In this document: piece by piece, positions 1-6,155 of the stretch
How the letters are laid out: each line of letters starts with the position of its first letter
Position numbering within the stretch: the stretch's first letter is position 1
Assembly (NCBI GenBank): GCA_050944255.1
Contig: JBMNQS010000084.1
Span: 1-7,427 of the forward strand
Source of the DNA: JBMNQS01 sp050944255
GTDB lineage: Bacteria > Bacillota > Clostridia > Christensenellales > Maliibacteriaceae
DNA: 7,427 nt
Direction of reading: 5' to 3'
Notes under the pieces: model-generated
What the model was told of the DNA's origin: nothing
Database searches by the model: none
Seen by the model: only the letters and a program-made list of their open reading frames with translations
Made by a program: the position numbers and the translations under genes

Positions 1-555
1 GGCTATAAAGCCATACGCCGCCACCGGCGCGCGCATTTTTATTACCGGCATGGATGGTTTCTCCTGGCCAGGCGGCTTTCGGCCCGTACAGCCCGGCTGA
101 CCGGCATCGAGATTCATCCCGGGGCGCAAATCGGCCAGAGCGTGTTCATCGATCACGGGAGCGGGGTAGTCATCGGCGAGACGGCGGTGGTGGGCGATAA
201 TGTCACCATGTACCAGGGCGTGACGCTGGGCGGTACCGGCAAGGATACCGGAAAACGCCATCCCACCATAGGCGATCATGTCATGATCGGCGCCGGCGCC
301 AAAGTGCTGGGTCCCTTTACGGTGGGGGAGTACAGCCGGATCGGCGCCGCCTCCGTCGTGCTGGCGGAAGTGCCGCCGCACTCCACCGTGGTGGGCAATC
401 CCGGTCAGGTGGTCCGTACCCGCGGCGTCTGCGAAGACGGCGTCGATCTGGAACACGCGGCGCTGCCCGATCCGTTTATGGAGCACATCCACGCGCTTGA
501 AAAGCGCATAGAGGCACTGGAATGCGCCCAAAATGGCACTGAGGGGACCGTATAA
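1..555 (+). CDS. cysE: Serine O-acetyltransferase, 5'-truncated by window edge
   Basis: This enzyme transfers acetyl from acetyl-CoA to L-serine to make O-acetylserine, the first committed step of cysteine synthesis in the cytoplasm. The reading frame is open from base 1, and 184 residues are visible before TAA at 553-555. The family is usually about 220-230 residues or longer, so the N-terminal helical part is missing. The visible part begins with the end of the helical region and GIEIHP (Glu codon 109-111), then IDHG with the catalytic His (codon 154-156). A left-handed beta-helix of hexapeptide repeats follows, containing GVTLGGTGK, KRHPTIG and IGAGAKVLG, then the closing VPPHSTVVGNPG. Glu in place of the E. 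coli catalytic Asp in this motif is usual in Firmicutes enzymes. A charged tail (EKRIEALE) ends the protein. The GTG at 142 lies inside the conserved core and is not the start. cysS follows after 31 nt, so co-transcription is likely, as in the Firmicutes cysE-cysS arrangement. Confidence 0.96.
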   Translation, partial: GYKAIRRHRRAHFYYRHGWFLLARRLSARTARLTGIEIHPGAQIGQSVFIDHGSGVVIGETAVVGDNVTMYQGVTLGGTGKDTGKRHPTIGDHVMIGAGAKVLGPFTVGEYSRIGAASVVLAEVPPHSTVVGNPGQVVRTRGVCEDGVDLEHAALPDPFMEHIHALEKRIEALECAQNGTEGTV

Positions 556-573
556 AAACAACCTGCAGAAGGC

Positions 574-580
574 GGAAGGA
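574..580 (+). promoter_or_regulatory. Ribosome binding site of cysS
   Basis: GGAAGGA lies 6 nt before the ATG at 587. It decides the start: an in-frame ATG at 533 would add 18 non-conserved residues overlapping the end of cysE and has no such site. Confidence 0.7.
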
Positions 581-586
581 AGAACC

Positions 587-1972
587 ATGAAAATCTATAA
601 TCACGACACGCACCAGAAGGAAGAGTTTATTCCCGTTGAGCCGGGCAAAGTGAAGATCTACAGCTGCGGCCCCACGGTGTACAATTATTTTCATATCGGC
701 AATGCGCGCCCGTTTATTCTGTTTGATACGCTGCGCCGCTATTTTCAGTACCGCGGCTACGACGTCACGTTCGTGCAGAACTTTACGGATATCGACGATA
801 AGATGATCCAGCGCGCCGATGAAGAGAGCGTCACCGTGAAGGAGCTGGGCGAGCGATTCATCAGGGAATACTTCATCGATGCCGACGCCCTCAACATCAA
901 AAGGGCCGACGTTCACCCCAGGGCATCCGAGCACATCGGGCCGATGATCCGCATCATCAAGGGGCTTGAGGACAAGGGCCTGGCCTACAGCGTGGACGGC
1001 GACGTATACTTTGACACGCAGGCGTTTGACGGTTACGGGAAACTTTCAGGCCAGAGCCTGGAGGACCTTGAGGCCGGCGCGCGCATCGATGTGGATGAGA
1101 AGAAAAAGCATCCCATGGATTTCGCCCTGTGGAAGGCCAAGAAGCCCGGCGAGCCGTCGTGGGATTCTCCGTGGGGTCAGGGGCGCCCCGGCTGGCACAT
1201 CGAGTGCAGCGCCATGAGCATGAAGTACCTGGGCGAAACCATCGACATCCATTGCGGCGGGCAGGACCTTTTGTTCCCGCACCATGAAAACGAGGTGGCC
1301 CAGTCCGAGGGACTCACCGGCAAGCCCTTTGCCAGATACTGGATGCACAACGGCTACATCAACGTGGACAACAGAAAGATGTCCAAATCCCTGGGCAATT
1401 TTTTTACCGTGCGCGATATCACCGGCAAGTACGATCCCGAGACGGTGCGGCTGTTCATGCTCTCCGCCCATTACAGAAGTCCCATCTCCTTTTCCGAGGA
1501 TGTCATCGAGCAGAACGACGCGGCGTTGAAGCGCCTGTACAACAGCCGGAGCGATCTGGAGCATCTGCTGTCCCACTGCGGCGACGGCGCGGCGGACGAG
1601 GCGATTGCGGCGGAGCTTGAAAACTACAGAGGCCGCTTTGTGGAGGCCATGGACGACGACCTGAACACGGCGGGGGCCGTGGGGGTTATTTTCGATCTGG
1701 TGTACTATCTCAATACCACCATGGGCGACGCCTCCACCAAGGGGGATATCAGATCGGGCCTTGACATGCTGAAGGAATTGTGCGACGTGCTGGGCCTTTT
1801 GTATAAAGAGACGCAGGTCAGTGACCCGAAGGTGCTGGAGCTTCTGGAAAAACGCGCCGCCGCCCGTGCGGCCAAGGATTGGAATGCGTCGGACGCCCTT
1901 CGCGACCAATTGGCCGATTTGGGCTACGCCGTGGAGGATACGGCGCAGGGCCAGAAGGTGAAACCGCTGTAA
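587..1972 (+). CDS. cysS: Cysteinyl-tRNA synthetase
   Basis: This class I aminoacyl-tRNA synthetase attaches cysteine to tRNA-Cys in the cytoplasm using ATP. The product is 461 residues, the same length as the E. coli enzyme. The Rossmann catalytic domain carries the HIGH motif as HIGN (residues 36-39), after SCGPTVYN. The four zinc ligands that select cysteine are all present: Cys27, Cys207 (WHIECSAMS), His232 and Glu236 (FPHHENE). The KMSKS loop is intact at 264-268. The helical DALR-type anticodon region follows (from about residue 310), ending in the usual small C-terminal segment (RAAKDWNASDALRDQL). The start at 587 is supported by a good ribosome binding site and by the family N-terminus MKIYN. 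It sits 31 nt after cysE, a conserved Firmicutes pairing. In Bacillus the next gene is mrnC (mini-RNase III); here an unrelated ATPase follows instead. Confidence 0.98.
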   Translation: MKIYNHDTHQKEEFIPVEPGKVKIYSCGPTVYNYFHIGNARPFILFDTLRRYFQYRGYDVTFVQNFTDIDDKMIQRADEESVTVKELGERFIREYFIDADALNIKRADVHPRASEHIGPMIRIIKGLEDKGLAYSVDGDVYFDTQAFDGYGKLSGQSLEDLEAGARIDVDEKKKHPMDFALWKAKKPGEPSWDSPWGQGRPGWHIECSAMSMKYLGETIDIHCGGQDLLFPHHENEVAQSEGLTGKPFARYWMHNGYINVDNRKMSKSLGNFFTVRDITGKYDPETVRLFMLSAHYRSPISFSEDVIEQNDAALKRLYNSRSDLEHLLSHCGDGAADEAIAAELENYRGRFVEAMDDDLNTAGAVGVIFDLVYYLNTTMGDASTKGDIRSGLDMLKELCDVLGLLYKETQVSDPKVLELLEKRAAARAAKDWNASDALRDQLADLGYAVEDTAQGQKVKPL

Positions 1973-1978
1973 ATAATT

Positions 1979-2001
1979 GTAAACTTATGTCGAAGGTTTA
2001 C
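1979..2001. repeat. Short inverted repeat between cysS and ATPase gene
   Basis: GTAAAC (1979-1984) and GTTTAC (1996-2001) form a perfect 6-bp inverted repeat around an 11-nt spacer, in the 64-nt gap before the ATPase gene. It could be an operator half-site pair or a chance palindrome. It is not GC-rich and has no T-run, so it is not a terminator. The same hexamer recurs at 3871 and 3908, after the ATPase-TOPRIM pair. A weak promoter could overlap it (TTGTAA at 1977-1982, GATAAA at 2002-2007, 19-nt spacer), but the match is poor. Confidence 0.3.
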
Positions 2002-2036
2002 GATAAAGCCCGTATGTATGGAAAGGAGGCGCGGAT

Positions 2037-2879
2037 ATGGCGCGGATCGAAGTGCTGGAAATTGAAAATTTCCGCAGCCTTGAAAACGTGGTTTTTCCCG
2101 ATTGCGGTCATATCAACCTGATCATGGGCAGAAATGATACGGGAAAGACCTCCGTGCTGCAGGCTTTGCAGACGCTCTCTTGTAAAGAGGCCATTGCCAG
2201 GGAGCACATGCCCTTTGGCGGCGGCGTCGTCAGGGTGAGGGCCAAGGTGGGCGAGGATTGGCTGGAAGTGCGGGGCGAGGACGGACAAACCGATTTTTAC
2301 CGCGGCGACGAAAAATCCGGCGGGGATGAAGGCTGGCCCGCGCCGCCTGCGGTGTTCGTGCCGCCGGTGGTTTCGGCAAAGGCGCTGGCCGGCTACGAGC
2401 AAATCCTGCTGGGCCGTCATAAGAAGGACATATTGAAACTGCTGCAATCGTCGGGGGTCTTCGTCACCGATCTGGACAGATCAAAAGACGGCGAGCTGAT
2501 GCTGATCGGCAGGAAGGGCAGGAAGCGGACATCCGCATCCGGCGACGGCGTAAAAAAGCTGCTTTTAATGGCCGCCGCCGCGTTTTTGGCCGAGAATACG
2601 CTTCTTTTGATCGACGAACTGGAAGCCGCGCTGTACCCGACGTTTATCGACGCCATTATTTCTTTTCTTTCGGACCGGTGCCAGGACAGTCTCCTCCAGG
2701 TGTTCATCACCACGCACTCGCTGGATGTGGTGGACGCGGTGTGCGACCTGAGGGATAAACGGCTGCGCCGCGCCGTGGCCTATCGCCTTGAAAAGGACGC
2801 GGAAGAGGAGCATATCCGCCGCTTTTCCGGCATCAAACTGAAAAAACTGCGCGCCACATGGGCGCTGGATATCAGGTAG
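2037..2879 (+). CDS. RecF/OLD-like AAA (ABC-type) ATPase
   Basis: This 280-residue ATP-binding protein belongs to the RecF/SMC/OLD group (AAA_15/AAA_21 type). The N-terminus IEVLEIENFRSLENV is the classic opening of these ATPases. Walker A is GRNDTGKT (31-38) and an ABC signature-like SGDGVKK lies at 168-174. Walker B is LLLIDELEAALYP (189-201, Asp193 and catalytic Glu194), and the H-loop His is at 227 (TTHS). All elements needed for ATP-dependent head dimerisation are present. At 280 residues it is compact: the stretch between Walker A and the signature has room for only a small arm, and there is no fused TOPRIM domain as in OLD or GajA. The start ATG has a strong AAAGGAGG (2022-2029) at 7-nt spacing. 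The TOPRIM gene begins 6 nt after the stop, so the two are almost certainly one translational unit. By analogy the ATPase is inferred to be the sensor or regulator of that partner. ATPase class is certain; the biological role is inferred. Confidence 0.9.
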   Translation: MARIEVLEIENFRSLENVVFPDCGHINLIMGRNDTGKTSVLQALQTLSCKEAIAREHMPFGGGVVRVRAKVGEDWLEVRGEDGQTDFYRGDEKSGGDEGWPAPPAVFVPPVVSAKALAGYEQILLGRHKKDILKLLQSSGVFVTDLDRSKDGELMLIGRKGRKRTSASGDGVKKLLLMAAAAFLAENTLLLIDELEAALYPTFIDAIISFLSDRCQDSLLQVFITTHSLDVVDAVCDLRDKRLRRAVAYRLEKDAEEEHIRRFSGIKLKKLRATWALDIR

Positions 2880-2885
2880 ATTTTT

Positions 2886-3689
2886 ATGAGAACCTATTAT
2901 TTCATCACAGAGGGCGCCCACGATGCGGCTGCCGTCGGCCGCGCGCTGTACCTGGAGGGGTTCCGCCATCAAAGAAAGGCCTCTATGCTGCCGGTGGTCT
3001 GGCAGCGGCTGCTGCCGCGCACGTTTCCCTTCGTAGGCGACGAACTCGACGTGGATGCGCCGGTGCCGTTTTTCTACAGGCGGGGCGACCAGTCGGTGGC
3101 CGTGCGCATGGCCGGCGGCATAGGCAAATTGCTCGAGACCATGGACAGCGATTTCTATGTGATGCACCTCGCCGATCTGAAGCACATGCGGGGCGTGGCC
3201 CTTTTTATGGACGCCGATCATCTGAGCGCCGGCGAGGCCCGCGAATGTCTGGTGCAGAGCGCCGCCAAAGCCAATGAAAAACGCAGCGACGAAGGGGAGG
3301 AACCGCTGTGCTTTTCCCCGTCGTTCCTGGCCCAGGGAAGAGGCGAAATCTTTTCCGTGGAACTTAAAAGCGGCGTGTATGTCTTTCCCGACAACGCCTC
3401 CAGCGGAACGCTGGAGGACCTGCTTTTGGACGCGGCGAAAGTGGTCTATCCCGAGATTTACCGGGATGCTTTCGATTATGTGGATCTGGCCGTGGAAAAG
3501 AAGGCGTCCAAACTGTCCGGCTCGGCTAAAAAGAAGGCCACCGTAGGCTGCCTTTCCAATGTCCGCTATCCGGGAAAGTCCAATCAGATTTCCATCTATC
3601 TCGACCGGTGGATCAGCCGGGAGACCGCCGACAAATGCCAGGGCGTCCGGCGGCTGATGCACTTTGTGCAGCGTTTCCTGCAGGATTAA
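2886..3689 (+). CDS. DUF3226-like TOPRIM-fold protein, partner of upstream ATPase
   Basis: This 267-residue protein resembles the DUF3226 family, which has an OLD-type TOPRIM fold. The first strand and acidic residue are FITEGAHD (Glu9), typical of a TOPRIM opening. The DxD motif lies in ALFMDADH (Asp109, Asp111). The DUF3226 hallmark FPDN followed by GTLEDLL occurs at 167-180. A basic segment with KKKATVGCL and YPGKSNQ towards the C-terminus matches the family's late conserved block. TOPRIM domains with this E and DxD set bind Mg2+ and act as nucleases or phosphotransferases; activity here is inferred. No signal peptide or membrane segment is visible. It starts 6 nt after the ATPase stop with no good ribosome binding site of its own (only a weak CAGG), suggesting translational coupling and matched dosage. 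The TAA stop follows FVQRFLQD, a natural family-like end, so the protein looks complete. Together with the ATPase it resembles a split OLD or PARIS-like pair. Confidence 0.8.
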   Translation: MRTYYFITEGAHDAAAVGRALYLEGFRHQRKASMLPVVWQRLLPRTFPFVGDELDVDAPVPFFYRRGDQSVAVRMAGGIGKLLETMDSDFYVMHLADLKHMRGVALFMDADHLSAGEARECLVQSAAKANEKRSDEGEEPLCFSPSFLAQGRGEIFSVELKSGVYVFPDNASSGTLEDLLLDAAKVVYPEIYRDAFDYVDLAVEKKASKLSGSAKKKATVGCLSNVRYPGKSNQISIYLDRWISRETADKCQGVRRLMHFVQRFLQD

Positions 3690-3908
3690 TTTTCGTTTCA
3701 GGCATGTAGGCCTGCTGTACGAGAACCGGTTATTTTTACGGACCATTCGCCCTATGGCATGGTGGGGCTATATGTGAACAAAAAATTTCTGAACGCGACG
3801 CCCCTTTCATCCGGACGATACCTGTATGAAGACCGTATTCCGCTTGGGTGCAAAGCGTATACGCACTTTTGTTTACATGGATGCGGCGAACTGTCAATGG
3901 ACAGGTAG
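3690..3908 (+). pseudogene. Possible gene remnant after the TOPRIM gene
   Basis: The 266-nt gap 3690-3955 holds a 72-codon open frame, in phase with the TOPRIM gene but beyond its TAA, that ends with TAG at 3906-3908. From about 3732 it reads like real protein (for example VIFTDHSPYGMVGLYVNKK, then PLSSGRYLYEDRIPLG). An internal ATG at 3759 would give 49 residues but has no ribosome binding site. I do not recognise the family. It may be the tail of a gene whose front was lost, or chance coding-like sequence in GC-rich DNA. Nothing else in this gap looks functional apart from the repeats and the ribosome binding site near its end. Confidence 0.25.
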
Positions 3909-3915
3909 TTTACAT
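3871..3915 (+). repeat. Direct repeat GTTTACAT x2 with a small hairpin between
   Basis: GTTTACAT occurs at 3871-3878 and 3908-3915, 37 nt apart. Between them CTGTC-AATG-GACAG (3891-3904) can form a 5-bp stem. The array lies about 40-85 nt upstream of the DUF1835 gene, where a promoter or operator would be expected. TTTACA (3909-3914) resembles a -35 box, but no convincing -10 box lies at the right distance. Function is speculative. Confidence 0.25.
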
Positions 3916-3942
3916 TTGTTGGCGGGAGAATGTTTGTAAAAC

Positions 3943-3948
3943 AGGAGG
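3943..3948 (+). promoter_or_regulatory. Ribosome binding site of DUF1835 gene
   Basis: A perfect AGGAGG lies 7 nt before the ATG at 3956. It fixes that start. The same frame is open upstream to an ATG at 3848, but those 36 codons are not family-like and have no such site. Confidence 0.75.
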
Positions 3949-3955
3949 CGAGCAT

Positions 3956-4849
3956 ATGCTGGAGGTCGTATTCAGCGACAGCGCGAAGGCCGCCATGCAG
4001 ATGGCGAAAAACTATAATAGAGAAAAGATGCTTGAAGGTGCGGTCGGTTACATAGGCGGCAAGCCCTCCGAATCGGAGCTGGAGCGCCTCTTTGAGGGAA
4101 AGCCCGTGGGCGGTGATGCGAAGGATGTTGCCTGCATCGGATTTAACTTGGATGCGGGGGATATCGGCGGCGATATAGTGGACGGTCCGGAACGCAGAAA
4201 AGAGTTCGTCAGGATTTTCGGGTCTGTGGATTTTGAGCGGGAGGAAGTGGAGCGCTTCTTTCATCTGCAGCGCAAAGATTTTGAGAAAATGCTGGCGGCC
4301 GCAAAAGAGGGACAGCCTATACGCGCCTGGACCAGCAGTGCGCCCTTCTCAGCCTGCGCTTTTGCTTTCATGTGTGACGCGCTGCGGGATATCGACTGCG
4401 AAATCAGTGTGATCAGCTTGCCGGAGTATGGGGAAACCTCCGATGATAGGGAGCAGCCGTGTTCCGATTGGGCGGAGGTTCCGCCCGGCCGCTTCCATAG
4501 GTTCTTGCCTCTGGAGCGAAAGGTATCCGGCACGGAGAAACGCCGGCAGAGCCATCTATGGCAAAGCCTGAAAGATGAAAATGCGCCGCTTCGGGCCGTG
4601 GTGAACGGCAGGCTGATTTCGGTGCCCGAAGATTTTTATGACCATATCCTTCTTAAAAATATCCCCGACGGGGAATTTGTCATGGCCCGGCTTATCGGGG
4701 AAATACTGGGCAAGTATCCCCTTGGCATAGGCGATGGCTGGTATGCGCTGCGCATCAAAAAAATGATTTCCGAAAACAGGCTGGAAATGGTTGCCGATAT
4801 GGACCCTTCTCATCCCTATGGAAAAATTTTAAAGAAACCCACCGATTAA
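3956..4849 (+). CDS. DUF1835 and DUF3658 domain-containing protein
   Basis: This 297-residue soluble protein of unknown function resembles Clostridia and Bacillus proteins with an N-terminal DUF1835 domain and a C-terminal DUF3658 domain. The N-terminus MLEVVFSDSAKAAMQMAK is the usual opening. IRAWTSSAPFSACAFAFM followed by ISVISLPEYGE forms the middle strand-helix part. The C-terminal domain (about 198-290) contains LKDENAPLRAVVNGRLISVP and LGKYPLGIGDGWYALRI, both strongly characteristic. No signal peptide, membrane segment or catalytic motif is recognisable. It has its own strong ribosome binding site, lies 266 nt after the TOPRIM gene, and is followed by a long palindrome, so it is probably transcribed alone. 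Base composition looks slightly less GC-rich than cysS. Family assignment is from recalled sequence pattern; the function is not known to me, and a link to the neighbouring putative defence pair is not shown. Confidence 0.8.
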   Translation: MLEVVFSDSAKAAMQMAKNYNREKMLEGAVGYIGGKPSESELERLFEGKPVGGDAKDVACIGFNLDAGDIGGDIVDGPERRKEFVRIFGSVDFEREEVERFFHLQRKDFEKMLAAAKEGQPIRAWTSSAPFSACAFAFMCDALRDIDCEISVISLPEYGETSDDREQPCSDWAEVPPGRFHRFLPLERKVSGTEKRRQSHLWQSLKDENAPLRAVVNGRLISVPEDFYDHILLKNIPDGEFVMARLIGEILGKYPLGIGDGWYALRIKKMISENRLEMVADMDPSHPYGKILKKPTD

Positions 4850-4860
4850 AAGTACAAATT

Positions 4861-4909
4861 TTTTATAGCGGCACAGGGCAGCCATCGGCTGCCCTGTGCC
4901 GCTATAAAA
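4861..4909. repeat. Perfect 23-bp inverted repeat, 3-nt loop; terminator-like hairpin
   Basis: The arms 4861-4883 and 4887-4909 are perfect reverse complements around the loop ATC. The stem core GCGGCACAGGGCAGCC is GC-rich and both outer ends are AT-rich. It lies 11 nt after the DUF1835 stop, where a terminator is expected. However the polarity is unusual: T-rich sequence is on the 5' side and A-rich on the 3' side of the core, the reverse of an intrinsic terminator with a U-tail, on both strands. It may still end transcription or cap the 3' end of the mRNA; a mobile palindromic repeat is the alternative. No second copy is present in the window. Confidence 0.75.
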
Positions 4910-5007
4910 TTTAAGATGAATATTTCCGGCGCATCCCTTTTTGTCGGTAACTTGTCAGTCCGTGCGGCTTCATCCGCTTTACAATGGCGTTAGGGTCATC
5001 TGTTGAA

Positions 5008-5013
5008 AGGAGG
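5008..5013 (+). promoter_or_regulatory. Ribosome binding site selecting a TTG start for the amidase
   Basis: AGGAGG, within the longer run AAAGGAGGGG, precedes two consecutive in-frame TTG codons at 5020 and 5023 (6 and 9 nt). The only upstream in-frame ATG, at 4984, would add residues encoded by the ribosome binding site itself. The ATG at 5016 is out of frame. Confidence 0.65.
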
Positions 5014-5022
5014 GGATGTTTG

Positions 5023-5850
5023 TTGGCACTGAAACCGGACAAAACCCGCGTGGAATTGGGCGTGAGCATCCATGAGAAAATCATCCCGTGGGGCGCCAGA
5101 TGGACAAAGGGAACTTGGAAGAGACAGCTTTACAAGGCGGATAAAAAGCTATCTTTAGGCACAGGAAAGGCGGCCGGCGTGACGATACACAACACCGGCG
5201 GCGACGCCGACGCCGAGACATACACCAGGGCCACCTGGCCCAACCAGAACATGAAAGACGCGCGGGTGCACTATTATGTGGACGATAAAGAGGCCTGGCA
5301 GAACCTGCGCGAGGACGAGGTGGGTTGGCACGCCGGCGACGGCAGCGGCCCGGGAAACACAACCACGCTGGCCGTTGAGATCATCATGAAGGGCAAGGCC
5401 ATCAAAGATGACGCCAAGGCCGAGGACAACGGCGCCAGGCTGGCGGCGGCGCTGCTGCACCGACACGGGCTTACGATAGATAAGCTCTATACTCACAAGG
5501 ACTGGAGCGGCAAAAACTGCCCGCTCTACATCCTGCCGCACTGGCGGCAGTTTGTTTCTAAAGTGAACGGCTATCTGGATGAACTCAGGGTATTGGATAA
5601 AGCAGAAAACAAGCCCGGCGGTGCAGCGAAAGAGAGCCAAAGCGCTGTTATCGGTACGCAGTACCTGGCCAATTATACCTATAAGGGAAGCAGCATCGTC
5701 GATGCGCTTAAAGGCATCGGCATAGATTCGTCCTATGCCTACAGAGAGAAATTGGCCCGGAAAAACGGCATCAAAGACTACCGCGGCACGGCCCTCCAAA
5801 ACATCAGCCTGCTGAACATGCTGAAAAACGGCAAGCTGAAAAGGGCGTGA
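5023..5850 (+). CDS. N-acetylmuramoyl-L-alanine amidase (phage-type endolysin)
   Basis: This peptidoglycan hydrolase cleaves the bond between N-acetylmuramic acid and L-alanine. It has about 275 residues from the TTG at 5023 (TTG at 5020 is equally possible). The Amidase_2/PGRP domain (about 45-195) shows the first zinc His in VTIHNTGG (His56), HYYVD (83-87), WHAGDG, and the second zinc site THKDWSGKNCP (His158, Lys164, Cys166). After a linker the C-terminal region (about 208-275) has the pattern SIVDAL..IGID..Y..R..LARKNGI..Y.GTALQN..LL..L, a short helical module found at the ends of many Firmicutes phage lysins and presumed to bind the wall. There is no signal peptide, so release would need a holin, and two small membrane proteins follow immediately. 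Its stop TGA at 5848-5850 nearly touches the next gene. This is either a prophage lysis gene or a domesticated derivative. Confidence 0.9.
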   Translation: MALKPDKTRVELGVSIHEKIIPWGARWTKGTWKRQLYKADKKLSLGTGKAAGVTIHNTGGDADAETYTRATWPNQNMKDARVHYYVDDKEAWQNLREDEVGWHAGDGSGPGNTTTLAVEIIMKGKAIKDDAKAEDNGARLAAALLHRHGLTIDKLYTHKDWSGKNCPLYILPHWRQFVSKVNGYLDELRVLDKAENKPGGAAKESQSAVIGTQYLANYTYKGSSIVDALKGIGIDSSYAYREKLARKNGIKDYRGTALQNISLLNMLKNGKLKRA

Positions 5851-5855
5851 GGCCT

Positions 5856-6155
5856 ATGGTGGGGATTGAATGGACGGTATTGATCAGCGCCGTATGCACC
5901 GTTATCGGCGCGTGTATGGGAATTATGGGCTACCACCGCAACGCCCATAGGGAGACGGCCAAAAGGGCTAAGCAGGACGCCTCGGTACTGACGGAAATCA
6001 AATACATCAAAGAGGGCGTGGACGACATCCGGCGGGAGCAGCGGGAGCAGGCCTGCCGGTTCAGCGACGTCTCCCAGCGTCTCAGCCGTGTGGAGGAATC
6101 CACCAGGCTGGCGCATCAGATGATTGAAAACAACATAGGAGGGCGGTTGATGTGA
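5856..6155 (+). CDS. Small phage protein: N-terminal membrane helix plus coiled coil
   Basis: This protein of about 99 residues has one hydrophobic segment at residues 4-24 (WTVLISAVCTVIGACMGIMG). A highly charged helical region with heptad-like spacing follows to the C-terminus (IKEGVDDIRREQREQ, LSRVEEST). This layout is common for small proteins next to holins in Clostridia prophages; a role as lysis accessory or membrane anchor is inferred. The start is uncertain. GTG at 5847 overlaps the amidase stop as GTGA but has no room for a ribosome binding site. ATG at 5856 can use AAAAGGG (about 5839-5845), and GTG at 5859 is also possible. The end overlaps the holin-like gene by the same GTGA arrangement. 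Confidence 0.7.
   Translation: MVGIEWTVLISAVCTVIGACMGIMGYHRNAHRETAKRAKQDASVLTEIKYIKEGVDDIRREQREQACRFSDVSQRLSRVEESTRLAHQMIENNIGGRLM

Noticed and set aside
1046..1909. 287-codon minus-strand frame inside cysS
   Set aside because: It is fully antisense to a certain cysS and has no family-like sequence.
2565..3746. Long open frame (393 codons) on the minus strand opposite the ATPase and TOPRIM genes
   Set aside because: It lies antisense to two well-supported genes, has low-complexity His/Gly/Ala/Arg-rich composition, no ribosome binding site and no recognisable domain; typical of GC-rich antisense frames.
3752..4264. Minus-strand frame across the gap and the front of the DUF1835 gene
   Set aside because: No ribosome binding site or recognisable domain; the plus-strand gene explains the coding signal.
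4952..4985. TTGTCA and TACAAT upstream of the amidase as a promoter
   Set aside because: The spacer is 22 nt, too long for a standard housekeeping promoter; no better pair was found, so the cassette promoter is not called.
5155..5799. Minus-strand frame of 214 codons opposite the amidase
   Set aside because: Antisense shadow of a gene with intact zinc-site motifs.
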